Part shown: positions 1 to 4,986 of the stretch, piece by piece | How positions within the stretch are numbered: the first letter of the stretch is position 1 | Layout of the letters: each line of letters opens with the position of its first letter | Source: Clostridia bacterium | GTDB lineage: Bacteria > Bacillota > Clostridia > Oscillospirales > CAG-272 | Direction: 5' to 3' | Length of the DNA stretch: 6,759 nucleotides | Assembly: GCA_017395715.1 (NCBI GenBank) | Contig: JAFQNZ010000096.1 | Span: 1-6,759 of the forward strand | Program-made: the position numbers and the translations under genes | Notes under the pieces: generated by a model | What the model saw: the letters and a program-made list of their open reading frames with translations, nothing else | Database searches by the model: none | What the model was told of the DNA's origin: nothing

Positions 1-6
1 GCGCGG

Positions 7-498
7 TTAAAATTGAGCCGTTTCCGGCTTGTACTGCGCTTTGATGTTCACCAGCTCGGGATCATCCCAACGCCCTTCGTTTATGAGATCCGCCGTCCTG
101 CGGATCTTCGCTGCCATTTCCGGGTCATATATCCTGTAGAAGAACGCTGCCGAAACCTCTTTCCTGTTCCCGTGGAAATCAACGAAACCACTCTCCTCGA
201 GCGAAGCATAATACATCTCGCTCGGTTCCGTGAAGTGGTGCTGTCTCTCGATCACTTCTGCAAGCATCGTAAACGGATCATCGTAGAATCCATGAAATCT
301 GAAGAACTTGCCGCCGTTCTCAAGGAGCTGCTTCTTTCTCGCCTCGTTCTGCTCAAGCCGCCACTTATCATCGGGATCGCGGCGGTTGAACATGAAATAT
401 TCCTTGCCGTCCTTCACCATGTAGGTCGGGTACATATTGCATCCGCCGGTAAACGGGCTGTCATCTCTCTGCGGTTCTTTCTCGATAAACTCGATCAT
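7..498 (-). CDS. Hypothetical phage protein, 163 aa
   Basis: I do not recognise this family. The 163-residue protein is soluble in appearance, with no signal peptide or membrane segment. It is rich in aromatic and charged residues: an N-terminal beta-like stretch (around YPTYMVKDGKEYFMFNRR, residues 23-40), a charged helix (about 44-60), an aromatic patch KFFRFHGFYDDPF (64-76), and a helical C-terminal half with Arg/Lys (about 126-142). The start ATG sits behind a strong AAGGAGG site, and it overlaps the stop of the 208-aa gene upstream by 4 nt (ATGA), which suggests translational coupling. It is the third and last visible gene of the operon driven by the promoter at 1619-1647. It has a TAA stop only 6 nt from the window edge, so what follows is unknown. 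The gene call is firm; the function is unknown. Confidence 0.88.
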   Translation of the reverse strand: MIEFIEKEPQRDDSPFTGGCNMYPTYMVKDGKEYFMFNRRDPDDKWRLEQNEARKKQLLENGGKFFRFHGFYDDPFTMLAEVIERQHHFTEPSEMYYASLEESGFVDFHGNRKEVSAAFFYRIYDPEMAAKIRRTADLINEGRWDDPELVNIKAQYKPETAQF

Positions 499-1121
499 AT
501 TCTTGCCTCCTTCCGAAGATCGTCGTACACTCTGTCGAGCAGTTTCTCAAGCTCAAAGCGGTCGAGGTGCTCCGTGTGGAAAATCTCGCAGTTCTTCATT
601 TCGACGTCATCAATAACATGGATCGCATAACCGCGCATATCACAGTCGAGACCGTGGACCTGCTCGATCAGAGCAACCTTAACGGTTCGGTCTTTGTCCT
701 TCTGATCTCTTGCCATCTCGAAGTATCGGCTTGTTCTGTCGCCGCGTTCGGTTGGTTCTCCGCTGCCGAGATCGGCGATCATTTCAGACGCAAGTGTCTT
801 CGAGTCGCTGGTGACGAACATTCGTCTGCATCCCTTCTCATTTCTCAGCCACTCTTTGTAGCTCAAGGGGCTGTCGTTCTTGTCGAAGTCTTCGGCCCGT
901 TCCTGCGCCCATTCCATGACGTAGTTGATATATCTTGCACGATCTTCCGTGTCGTCCTCGTCAGCGATGTACGCATACTTCAATGTGATTCCGCTCTGTT
1001 CGAGCCATCCGAACTCATGCTCAAGGAAAGCGACCGGGGTTGAATCCTCAACCCCATTGGTCTCTGCGTACCTATCAGCCACTTCCTCGTCGATTTCGAT
1101 TTCAGCAAATAATCTTCTCAT
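495..1121 (-). CDS. Hypothetical acidic protein, 208 aa
   Basis: Strongly acidic protein of 208 residues with no membrane segment. The first part (about residues 33-72, including the motif FLEHEFGWLEQSGITL at 32-47 and the helix RARYINYVMEWA at 61-72) resembles short hypothetical proteins of gut Firmicute phages and integrative elements; this is from memory and no domain name can be given. A second part (about 146-208) has alternating hydrophobic strands (TVKVALIEQVHGL, YAIHVI) followed by a charged C-terminal helix, so it looks like a separate alpha/beta unit. The GGAGGT ribosome site lies about 6 nt before the ATG. It is second in the three-gene operon, 68 nt downstream of the 128-aa gene, and couples to the next gene through an ATGA overlap. 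Acidic small phage proteins are often host-protein binders or DNA mimics, but nothing here proves that. Confidence 0.88.
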   Translation of the reverse strand: MRRLFAEIEIDEEVADRYAETNGVEDSTPVAFLEHEFGWLEQSGITLKYAYIADEDDTEDRARYINYVMEWAQERAEDFDKNDSPLSYKEWLRNEKGCRRMFVTSDSKTLASEMIADLGSGEPTERGDRTSRYFEMARDQKDKDRTVKVALIEQVHGLDCDMRGYAIHVIDDVEMKNCEIFHTEHLDRFELEKLLDRVYDDLRKEARI

Positions 1122-1143
1122 CTGTACCTCCGTATGTATTTTG

Positions 1144-1161
1144 AATTACCGACTGGTAACT
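1144..1161 (-). promoter_or_regulatory. Small hairpin in the intergenic leader of the 208-aa gene
   Basis: On the minus strand AGTTACC and GGTAATT can pair around an AGTC loop: seven pairs, one of them G-U. On the plus strand that wobble becomes a mismatch, so the structure suits RNA made in the gene direction. It lies in the 68-nt gap between the 128-aa and 208-aa genes, upstream of the GGAGGT ribosome site, and is not followed by a U-run, so it is not an intrinsic terminator. It could be a processing or protein-binding site, or chance. Confidence 0.3.
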
Positions 1162-1189
1162 CTCGCTCAAAAATATAAACCACCTCTGC

Positions 1190-1576
1190 TTACGCATCCA
1201 GTGATTCAGAATACTTACTCTTTGCCGCGCCCAGCACATTCGTGTTGTTGCTGCATCTCATAGCCATATCCAGTTCTCTTTCGCTCTTGTACACCTTCGA
1301 TACGACCTGCTTTCCTTCGCAGTCACAGACCATCTGAAGCTCATAGTGCCATTCATCGGTGTCTCTCCAAGAAAAGGAACGAACGATCTTTGCACCGAAG
1401 TTGATTACCGGGTATCCGAAAATCTTGTGTCCGGGATCAGTCACCTTGAAGCATTCGCCGTTCTTGAACTTGGGCTTCGTTGTGTTGATCCACAGCAGAT
1501 GCTTCAGCTCCTTCTTGCCCTTGAAGTCCTTGTCGTTGAGCAACTGCTCAAATACTGCTACCTGTTCTCTTGTCAT
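1190..1576 (-). CDS. Hypothetical basic protein, 128 aa, first gene of the promoter-proximal operon
   Basis: Not recognised. The 128-aa protein begins with a short amphipathic helix (residues 2-15) and a Lys-rich stretch (16-26). A predominantly beta-like core follows (about 38-97: FKNGECFKVTD, YPVINFGAKIVRSFSW, WHYELQMVCDCEGKQVVSKVY). The core spacing is compatible with a small SH3-like barrel, which is inference. Cysteines at 84, 86 and 108 do not make a clear metal site. An AGGAGA ribosome site precedes the ATG by about 9 nt. It is the first gene after the consensus promoter at 1619-1647, with a leader of roughly 35 nt, so it is probably the most strongly transcribed gene in the window. 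The next gene starts 68 nt beyond its TAA stop. Small size, position and an unknown family fit an early accessory phage protein. Confidence 0.87.
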   Translation of the reverse strand: MTREQVAVFEQLLNDKDFKGKKELKHLLWINTTKPKFKNGECFKVTDPGHKIFGYPVINFGAKIVRSFSWRDTDEWHYELQMVCDCEGKQVVSKVYKSERELDMAMRCSNNTNVLGAAKSKYSESLDA

Positions 1577-1618
1577 TGCTTTGATCTCCTTTGTGGTTTT
1601 GTTTTTTGTCTATAACTT

Positions 1619-1647
1619 ATTATACCACATTTCCACACTTTTGTCAA
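1619..1647 (-). promoter_or_regulatory. Consensus sigma-A/sigma-70 promoter with extended -10
   Basis: On the minus strand there is an exact TTGACA (1642-1647), a 17-bp spacer, and an exact TATAAT (1619-1624), preceded by TGG, which gives a TGn extended -10. Transcription would start near 1611-1613, some 35 nt before the ATG of the 128-aa gene at 1576. The promoter lies just downstream of a strong terminator, so it resets transcription for the three-gene operon. The spacer contains TGTGG twice, 8 bp apart, and the -10 region is inside the small dyad TATAA-TAAG-TTATA; either could be an operator, but this is unproven. Confidence 0.93.
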
Positions 1648-1653
1648 TGGTTT

Positions 1654-1682
1654 TATTGATATTTACAAAAATATTTTCAATA
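1654..1682 (-). promoter_or_regulatory. AT-rich dyad upstream of -35 (UP element or operator candidate)
   Basis: Immediately upstream of the TTGACA, an almost pure AT stretch holds two nested inverted repeats on the minus strand: TATTG with CAATA outside, and ATATTT with AAATAT inside, around a TTGT loop. A three-A bulge separates the two stems on one side. Its position about 7 bp upstream of -35 suits an UP element contacted by the RNA polymerase alpha subunits, or a binding site for a dimeric regulator. AT-rich DNA forms such dyads easily by chance, so the regulatory role is tentative. Confidence 0.4.
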
Positions 1683-1695
1683 TATCATCATCCCC

Positions 1696-1734
1696 AACAA
1701 ACAAGACGGCTCACAACCGAAGTCGTAAGCCGTC
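1696..1734 (-). terminator. Intrinsic terminator with UUCG tetraloop ending the upstream operon
   Basis: In minus-strand RNA, arms starting GACGGC and ending GCCGUC pair over 13 positions (1705-1734) with two internal U-G/G-U wobbles, capped by a C(UUCG)G tetraloop. The downstream run UUGUUUGUU (1704-1696) is U-rich. The hairpin starts 6 nt after the TGA stop of the 76-aa gene. On the plus strand the wobbles become C-A mismatches, so the structure is built for minus-strand transcripts. This is a clear Rho-independent terminator. Confidence 0.93.
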
Positions 1735-1740
1735 CCGTAA

Positions 1741-1971
1741 TCATTCTTTTGCAAATCCGGCGAACTGAGCAAGACCGCCGTTGCCGTTTCCGCACTTATG
1801 CGGTATGTACATCGGCGCTTGATACAGATAGGGGTTCCCGGCAAACTGCTGATTCTGAATCACTCTTCCAAGAAGCTCCGGCAGTTGGCTCTCTGTAACC
1901 TCTGTCGGATTTCCGTATCGAATGATCCTGCCGCAGAGAGCGCACTTATACGTCGCATAATATCTCGCCAT
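1741..1971 (-). CDS. Small CxxC putative zinc-binding protein, 76 aa
   Basis: A longer reading frame is open upstream to 2223, but the ATG at 1971 is preferred: AGGAG (1980-1984) lies 8 nt before it, and it begins one base after the stop of the HAD-like gene, while the longer form would overlap that gene by about 250 nt. The 76-aa product starts MARYYATYKCALCGRIIRYG. Cys10 and Cys13 form a CxxC knuckle, and His58 with Cys60 near the end (HKCG) may complete a metal site. The middle (27-55) is Gln/Pro/Tyr-rich. A Gly/Asn-rich tail follows. It looks like a small zinc-ribbon-type phage protein of unknown role. It is the last gene of the long operon; the terminator starts directly after its stop. 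Confidence 0.82.
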   Translation of the reverse strand: MARYYATYKCALCGRIIRYGNPTEVTESQLPELLGRVIQNQQFAGNPYLYQAPMYIPHKCGNGNGGLAQFAGFAKE

Positions 1972-1972
1972 A

Positions 1973-2563
1973 TCAACGTCTCCTATCGAGGAACTTGATT
2001 TGGCTCGCAGGTCTCTGCACAACGCTTCCGTCATCGAGCTCCACGACACCCACGGTAAAAGGGCCGGGGCCAGTCTCAAACTCCTCATAGTCAACTCCCC
2101 AATGATGGAAGTAACCTTCGACCACTGAGTTTTCATCCTTGTAGTCGAGCTGAACCGAGCAACGTCTGAGCTGCGGAGTGTGCATCTTCGGAATAAAAGC
2201 ATTCTTCCACCAAGGTTCAACACCCGACACTACATTCATGATCCTTTCCGGCTCGCACACGAAGCGGATTCCGTGCTTGTCGATGGTGGCGATTGCCGCT
2301 ATGCTGTTGCCAGTGATCTCATCAACCTCGATGTGGTGCAGTTCGAGAAAATTCTCCACAGCTTCTTTGCCGGATGCCGACTGGCAGCGGATAGAGTACA
2401 CCACCACCTTGTAACCGCACTCTCGGAAATGCTGAATGGCACTTCCGATGCCGGGAATGATCTTGCCGCTCACGATGTTCCATCCCTGCCATGCAGGGGA
2501 GTCATCGCAGATCGCCCCGTCGAACTCAAACACAACAACAGGGGTGAAGTTCAGCTTATTCAT
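1973..2563 (-). CDS. HAD-like protein with degenerate nucleophile, fused to a small beta module
   Basis: The 196-aa protein appears to have two parts. Residues 8-103 resemble compact phage HAD-superfamily phosphatases: a hydrophobic strand then FEFDGAICDD (12-21) in the motif I place, VVVYSIR (53-59) in the motif II place, and ATIDKHGIRF (92-101) where the family usually has an acidic IDDRAI-like motif. Known HAD enzymes use the first Asp of DxD as nucleophile; here it is Glu13 (codon GAG), with Asp15 kept, so catalysis is doubtful. Residues about 130-193 form a second module ending VGVVELDDGSVVQRPASQIK, a beta-hairpin-rich tail I recall from many gut-phage small proteins. A GAGGTGG ribosome site precedes the ATG, 9 nt after the dUTPase stop. 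The HAD assignment is moderately sure; activity and substrate are unknown, though its dUTPase neighbour hints at nucleotides. Confidence 0.85.
   Translation of the reverse strand: MNKLNFTPVVVFEFDGAICDDSPAWQGWNIVSGKIIPGIGSAIQHFRECGYKVVVYSIRCQSASGKEAVENFLELHHIEVDEITGNSIAAIATIDKHGIRFVCEPERIMNVVSGVEPWWKNAFIPKMHTPQLRRCSVQLDYKDENSVVEGYFHHWGVDYEEFETGPGPFTVGVVELDDGSVVQRPASQIKFLDRRR
1980..1984 (-). promoter_or_regulatory. Ribosome binding site fixing the start of the 76-aa gene
   Basis: AGGAG on the minus strand, 8 nt before the ATG at 1971, inside the last codons of the HAD-like gene. It supports the short 76-aa form over the longer open frame. Confidence 0.8.
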
Positions 2564-2572
2564 AATGCCACC

Positions 2573-2995
2573 TCACTTTTCTCCAGTGCTGCCGAAGCCG
2601 CCGCGATTCTTGTTGCCGAGACGCTCGACAACTTCAAATTCGAGATTCTCGGGCGATTTGTAAATACCCATCTGCGCGATTCTCGTACCCGCTTCGATGA
2701 ACGTGTCGCGGAGAGCACGAGCCACAAACCCGATAACGTCGTTATCTCCGCAATACGACTGGTCGATGACGCCCATACTGTTCACCATCTCAATGCCGAA
2801 TCTCGCCGGTGCGCTGCTCCTCGGCAGGATATATGCCGTGTATCCTTCGGGGATCTCAAGCGAAATTCCGAGAGAGATCGTTTTGATCTCGCCCTCCTTG
2901 AGGGTGACATCCTCGACTGTCTTGAGGTCGTACCAGTCACCGCCTTCTGCTTTTGCCGGCAGGTCGTGACCGTGTGTGTTGATTCTGATGTTCAT
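2573..2995 (-). CDS. dut: dUTP diphosphatase (dUTPase), trimeric type
   Basis: Hydrolyses dUTP to dUMP and pyrophosphate in the cytoplasm, keeping uracil out of DNA and feeding dTMP synthesis. All five motifs of the trimeric family are in order in the 140-aa protein: YDLKT (22-26), PRSSAPARFG (58-67), GVIDQSYCGDND (75-86) with the catalytic Asp78 and the conserved Tyr81, RIAQMGI (105-111), and the C-terminal P-loop-like NRGGFGSTG (130-138). Length is normal. Motif III is slightly unusual: Cys and Asp stand where Arg and Glu are common. The frame is open upstream to 3229, but the ATG at 2995 is chosen because AGGAGG (3003-3008) is 7 nt away, it makes an ATGA overlap with the 116-aa gene, and the longer N-terminus reads as low-complexity Arg/Ser shadow. 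Very common in phages; identification is secure. Confidence 0.96.
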   Translation of the reverse strand: MNIRINTHGHDLPAKAEGGDWYDLKTVEDVTLKEGEIKTISLGISLEIPEGYTAYILPRSSAPARFGIEMVNSMGVIDQSYCGDNDVIGFVARALRDTFIEAGTRIAQMGIYKSPENLEFEVVERLGNKNRGGFGSTGEK

Positions 2996-3342
2996 TCTGC
3001 TGCCTCCTCTGCATAAAGCCCAATCTCTTCGAGGGCTTCTTCGATTATCTCTTTCATTTCGTCCAGTGTGACGTCGTATTCCTCCAACGCTTCCTTCATC
3101 GGGAGTCTCGCTGTGAGGTAACGGCAGATGATCTCGACAACGCCGTTGTTCACGGCTCCTGTGATTGTGGTTCCTTCGCCGAGCGGCTGAATACAGCCAT
3201 CTCGCAGATGATGAGCAAGACCATCCCATCCGATCACAACCTTGTTTCCTTTCGGGATCACCACCTTGTCGCCGGATAGCGCCTTTTCGATCACGGCATC
3301 TTCTTTTGAAACGAGCAACTGCCCGTATTTGAAATCAGTCAT
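2992..3342 (-). CDS. Conserved-looking hypothetical phage protein, 116 aa
   Basis: A 116-aa protein of a type I recall from gut Firmicute phages, without a named function. The N-terminal two thirds is beta-like, with the ordered segments VIPKGNKVVIGWDGLAHHLR (28-47) and DGCIQPLGEGTTITG (48-62). Then comes a short hydrophobic helix VVEIICRYLTARL (68-80) and a very acidic C-terminal helix (about 83-116, runs of Glu). No metal motif, signal peptide or membrane segment is visible. GGAGGAGG precedes the ATG. It overlaps the zinc-ribbon gene upstream by 8 nt and the dUTPase gene downstream by 4 nt, so the three are probably translated as a coupled group. Function unknown. Confidence 0.88.
   Translation of the reverse strand: MTDFKYGQLLVSKEDAVIEKALSGDKVVIPKGNKVVIGWDGLAHHLRDGCIQPLGEGTTITGAVNNGVVEIICRYLTARLPMKEALEEYDVTLDEMKEIIEEALEEIGLYAEEAAE
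3003..3008 (-). promoter_or_regulatory. Ribosome binding site fixing the dut start
   Basis: AGGAGG on the minus strand, 7 nt before the ATG at 2995 and inside the end of the upstream 116-aa gene. Together with the ATGA stop-start overlap it selects the 140-aa dUTPase form. Confidence 0.88.
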
Positions 3343-3556
3343 CTATCGGCTCCTCCTCCAGCGGTTCAAAATAGTCGCTTATCGTGTCATCTTGCCTGTG
3401 CCATGTTATGTCGATATGACCGCACACCTCGCACTGCGAGACTTCTACAGTCACGTTCTGATGGATCTCCTTGCGCTTGTACTTGCACGGATCAACCGTG
3501 TACTCCCCGAACATCTTAATCGTGATTCCCTCGGGGCATCTGCATCTCTTACGCAT
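3335..3556 (-). CDS. Small zinc-ribbon protein, 73 aa
   Basis: A 73-aa Cys-rich protein. Cys5 and Cys7 (CRC), Cys24 (DPCKY), and Cys42 with Cys45 followed by His47 (CEVCGHIDITW) are likely zinc ligands; the second knuckle plus the ITWHRQ strand is typical of small zinc-ribbon proteins common in gut phages, as recalled. The C-terminus is acidic (LEEEPIDD). An AGGAGGT site stands about 6 nt before the ATG, and the start lies inside the end of the 158-aa gene (8-nt overlap). A second 8-nt overlap links it to the next gene. Zinc ribbons bind nucleic acid or protein, but no specific role can be stated. Confidence 0.87.
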   Translation of the reverse strand: MRKRCRCPEGITIKMFGEYTVDPCKYKRKEIHQNVTVEVSQCEVCGHIDITWHRQDDTISDYFEPLEEEPIDD

Positions 3557-4025
3557 TTTGCACCTCCTTCAGATCACATATCGGTCTGACTGATTCGATA
3601 GGGACGAGGCGCTTCTTGCCGCTTGCGTAGTACACTCTCGCGCACTCAACGATTACATCGGGATGCTTGAAAACGCGCTCAACCTCTCCCTTGTACGGGT
3701 CGTAATCTGTATCCACGCCGAGAAAACCTTCAACGACCACTTTCTTGAATCCGACCACAACGCCGCAAAACCGCTGCTCTCTCCGTTGGTAATAGTATTT
3801 CCTTACGTCGAAGGCTCCTTCGCACGGAGAATAGAACGGCGCTTTATCCGGTTCGAACTTCGACGGGTAGCAGATATACGGACTTTCTTCTCCATCTACT
3901 TCCGGCGTAATCCCGAACGCCTCGATAAGTTCGTTCTTCTCGGCTTTTCCGATACAGCAACCATCGCTGACCTTCATGAGGTATTCGGAGCACTCACACC
4001 ATTTGAACAGCAGCTTATCCTTCAT
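3549..4025 (-). CDS. Hypothetical Cys-rich protein, 158 aa
   Basis: Not recognised as a named family. Nine cysteines lie at 10, 12, 23, 24, 52, 68, 87, 128 and 150. The early set (WCECSEYL, DGCCIG, YICYP, SPCEG) could coordinate metal in the N-terminal half. The C-terminal half (about 86-150) is strand-rich: RFCGVVVGFKKVVVEGFLG, then VIVECARVYYASGKKRLVPI. Its tail resembles the tail of the HAD-like protein further down the operon in the pattern of strand, turn with Gly, strand, Pro, then I/V-K/R. The ATG at 4025 overlaps the HD gene by 11 nt and has only a modest GAGG site 11 nt away, so translation probably depends on coupling. The gene call is firm and the function unknown. Confidence 0.86.
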   Translation of the reverse strand: MKDKLLFKWCECSEYLMKVSDGCCIGKAEKNELIEAFGITPEVDGEESPYICYPSKFEPDKAPFYSPCEGAFDVRKYYYQRREQRFCGVVVGFKKVVVEGFLGVDTDYDPYKGEVERVFKHPDVIVECARVYYASGKKRLVPIESVRPICDLKEVQNA

Positions 4026-4605
4026 GGGGTTCAGCCTCGTCGAAGTATGTAGCCTGCATATCCGCCATGTGGGTCAGCACTGCCAGCGGATACTTCTCGA
4101 AGGCATTACCGACTGTTCTGTTGTCGTTCACATCCCACGCGCCCATGTGCCATCTGATCGCCATTGCTTCATCTCGGGTCAAACGCATGAACGCCGACAC
4201 GATATACACGCTCTTTTCCCCATGACCGTATGGGAGCTTATCATCCACAACATAGAACGGGTACTTTTCCCATGCTCCTGTGGTCTCGTTCTTTCGGTTT
4301 CGCATCTCTACCGTATAGAAGTTCGTCTTGCACACATCGTGGAGCAGGCCGCAAATGGCGATGGTTTCGTCTTCCACGTCCGTCATCCAAGGGAACTGAG
4401 CTTCCAGCGGGTTATCCATGTACAGCTTCTTGAGGCGCTCGTACACATGGATGCTGTGTTCCACCAATCCGCCGGGGCGGGAGAGGTGGAACCTTGTGCT
4501 TGCCGGAGCATCAAAGAAGTCGGTCGTCTGAAGGTACTCGAGCAGTTTGTCCGCGCCAGCCCTCTTGATGTTCTCGTTGTAGATCTCGATGAATTTCTCT
4601 TTCAT
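4015..4605 (-). CDS. HD-domain phosphohydrolase
   Basis: A 196-aa helical protein with the metal-binding pattern of the HD superfamily: GGLVEHS with His50, GLLHDVCK with His89-Asp90 and Lys93, YGHGEKS with His128, RWHMGAW with His153, and LTHMADM with His179/Asp182. Members hydrolyse phosphate esters of nucleotides or cyclic nucleotides using a bound divalent metal; the substrate here cannot be told. All expected ligands are present, so it is probably active. Short relatives of this type (cf. the R-P-G-G-L-V-E-H-S segment) are frequent in phages of gut bacteria, as recalled. The start follows the 55-aa gene by 19 nt, with AAGGA about 9 nt before the ATG. With dUTPase downstream, a role in nucleotide pools or in destroying signal nucleotides is plausible, but this is inference. 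Confidence 0.9.
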   Translation of the reverse strand: MKEKFIEIYNENIKRAGADKLLEYLQTTDFFDAPASTRFHLSRPGGLVEHSIHVYERLKKLYMDNPLEAQFPWMTDVEDETIAICGLLHDVCKTNFYTVEMRNRKNETTGAWEKYPFYVVDDKLPYGHGEKSVYIVSAFMRLTRDEAMAIRWHMGAWDVNDNRTVGNAFEKYPLAVLTHMADMQATYFDEAEPHEG

Positions 4606-4624
4606 AACAAAGTATCCTTTCTTC

Positions 4625-4792
4625 TCATAGTTTTGTGATAAAGTGATCTGCTACCCATCCGATGATGAACAACAGTCCCGATGTACCGTAAAGCATCATG
4701 CACCACCGCTTCTCTTTATCCGTCCCTTTGAGAACGAACAGTACGGAGATTATGACGATCACCAACATCAACACCTCGAAGAACTTAATCAT
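4625..4792 (-). CDS. Small two-helix membrane protein, 55 aa
   Basis: A short gene (55 codons plus TGA) with an excellent AGGAGG site (4800-4805) 7 nt before its ATG. Its start overlaps the end of the 61-aa gene by 8 nt, the same overlap seen twice elsewhere in this operon. The product begins MIKFFEV, with a first hydrophobic helix around residues 7-21 (VLMLVIVIISVLFVL). A charged turn KGTDKEKRW follows (22-30), then a second hydrophobic segment (31-48, MMLYGTSGLLFIIGWVA) and the tail DHFITKL. Helix hairpins of this size occur in holin-like, superinfection-exclusion and other phage membrane proteins. There is no lysis gene nearby, so holin is not favoured. Function unknown. Confidence 0.85.
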   Translation of the reverse strand: MIKFFEVLMLVIVIISVLFVLKGTDKEKRWCMMLYGTSGLLFIIGWVADHFITKL

Positions 4793-4970
4793 CTCTCTTC
4801 CTCCTTTCCTTGTGCGGCGGCGTGTTTGGCAAGTAGCTCTCGCAGTAACCGCGAGGGAACCTTACTGTATAGAACCTTTTCTGCGGATGAATATACACCA
4901 CGCGCCCCCTTATGTTCTTTCCGACCGCATCAACATATTCTGTCACAACAGACCCGAGTTTAATCCGCAT
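4785..4970 (-). CDS. Small SH3-like-barrel protein, 61 aa
   Basis: A 61-aa protein whose first 48 residues read as short beta strands separated by turns: KLGSVVTEYVD, IRGRVVYIHPQ, RFYTVRFP, GYCESYLP. The pattern G-x-V-V-x-I-x-P and V-x-F is like small SH3/KOW-type phage proteins. The Pro-rich then Lys/Arg-rich tail (50-61) may bind nucleic acid or simply reflect the embedded ribosome site of the next gene, since the AGGAGG of the 55-aa gene lies in codons of this tail. GGAGG precedes the ATG by 8 nt; the gap to the 97-aa gene is 16 nt. The fold is inferred from pattern only, and no function is known. Confidence 0.83.
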   Translation of the reverse strand: MRIKLGSVVTEYVDAVGKNIRGRVVYIHPQKRFYTVRFPRGYCESYLPNTPPHKERRKRDD

Positions 4971-4986
4971 TGACTATCCTCCATTG

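Noticed and set aside
1122..1189. Possible promoter with TATATT in the gap before the 208-aa gene
   Set aside because: The hexamer 17 bp upstream (TGGATG) matches only half of TTGACA, so there is no convincing -35.
1741..2223. 160-codon version of the 76-aa CxxC gene
   Set aside because: The first 84 codons read inside the HAD-like gene in another frame; the strong ribosome site is at the internal ATG.
2180..3016. 278-codon open frame on the plus strand
   Set aside because: It is antisense to the secure dUTPase gene and the HAD-like gene; the composition is that of a shadow frame.
2573..3229. Longer N-terminal form of the dUTPase
   Set aside because: The extra 78 residues are Arg/Ser-rich out-of-frame reading of the 116-aa gene; the internal ATG has AGGAGG and an ATGA overlap, and gives the normal dUTPase length.
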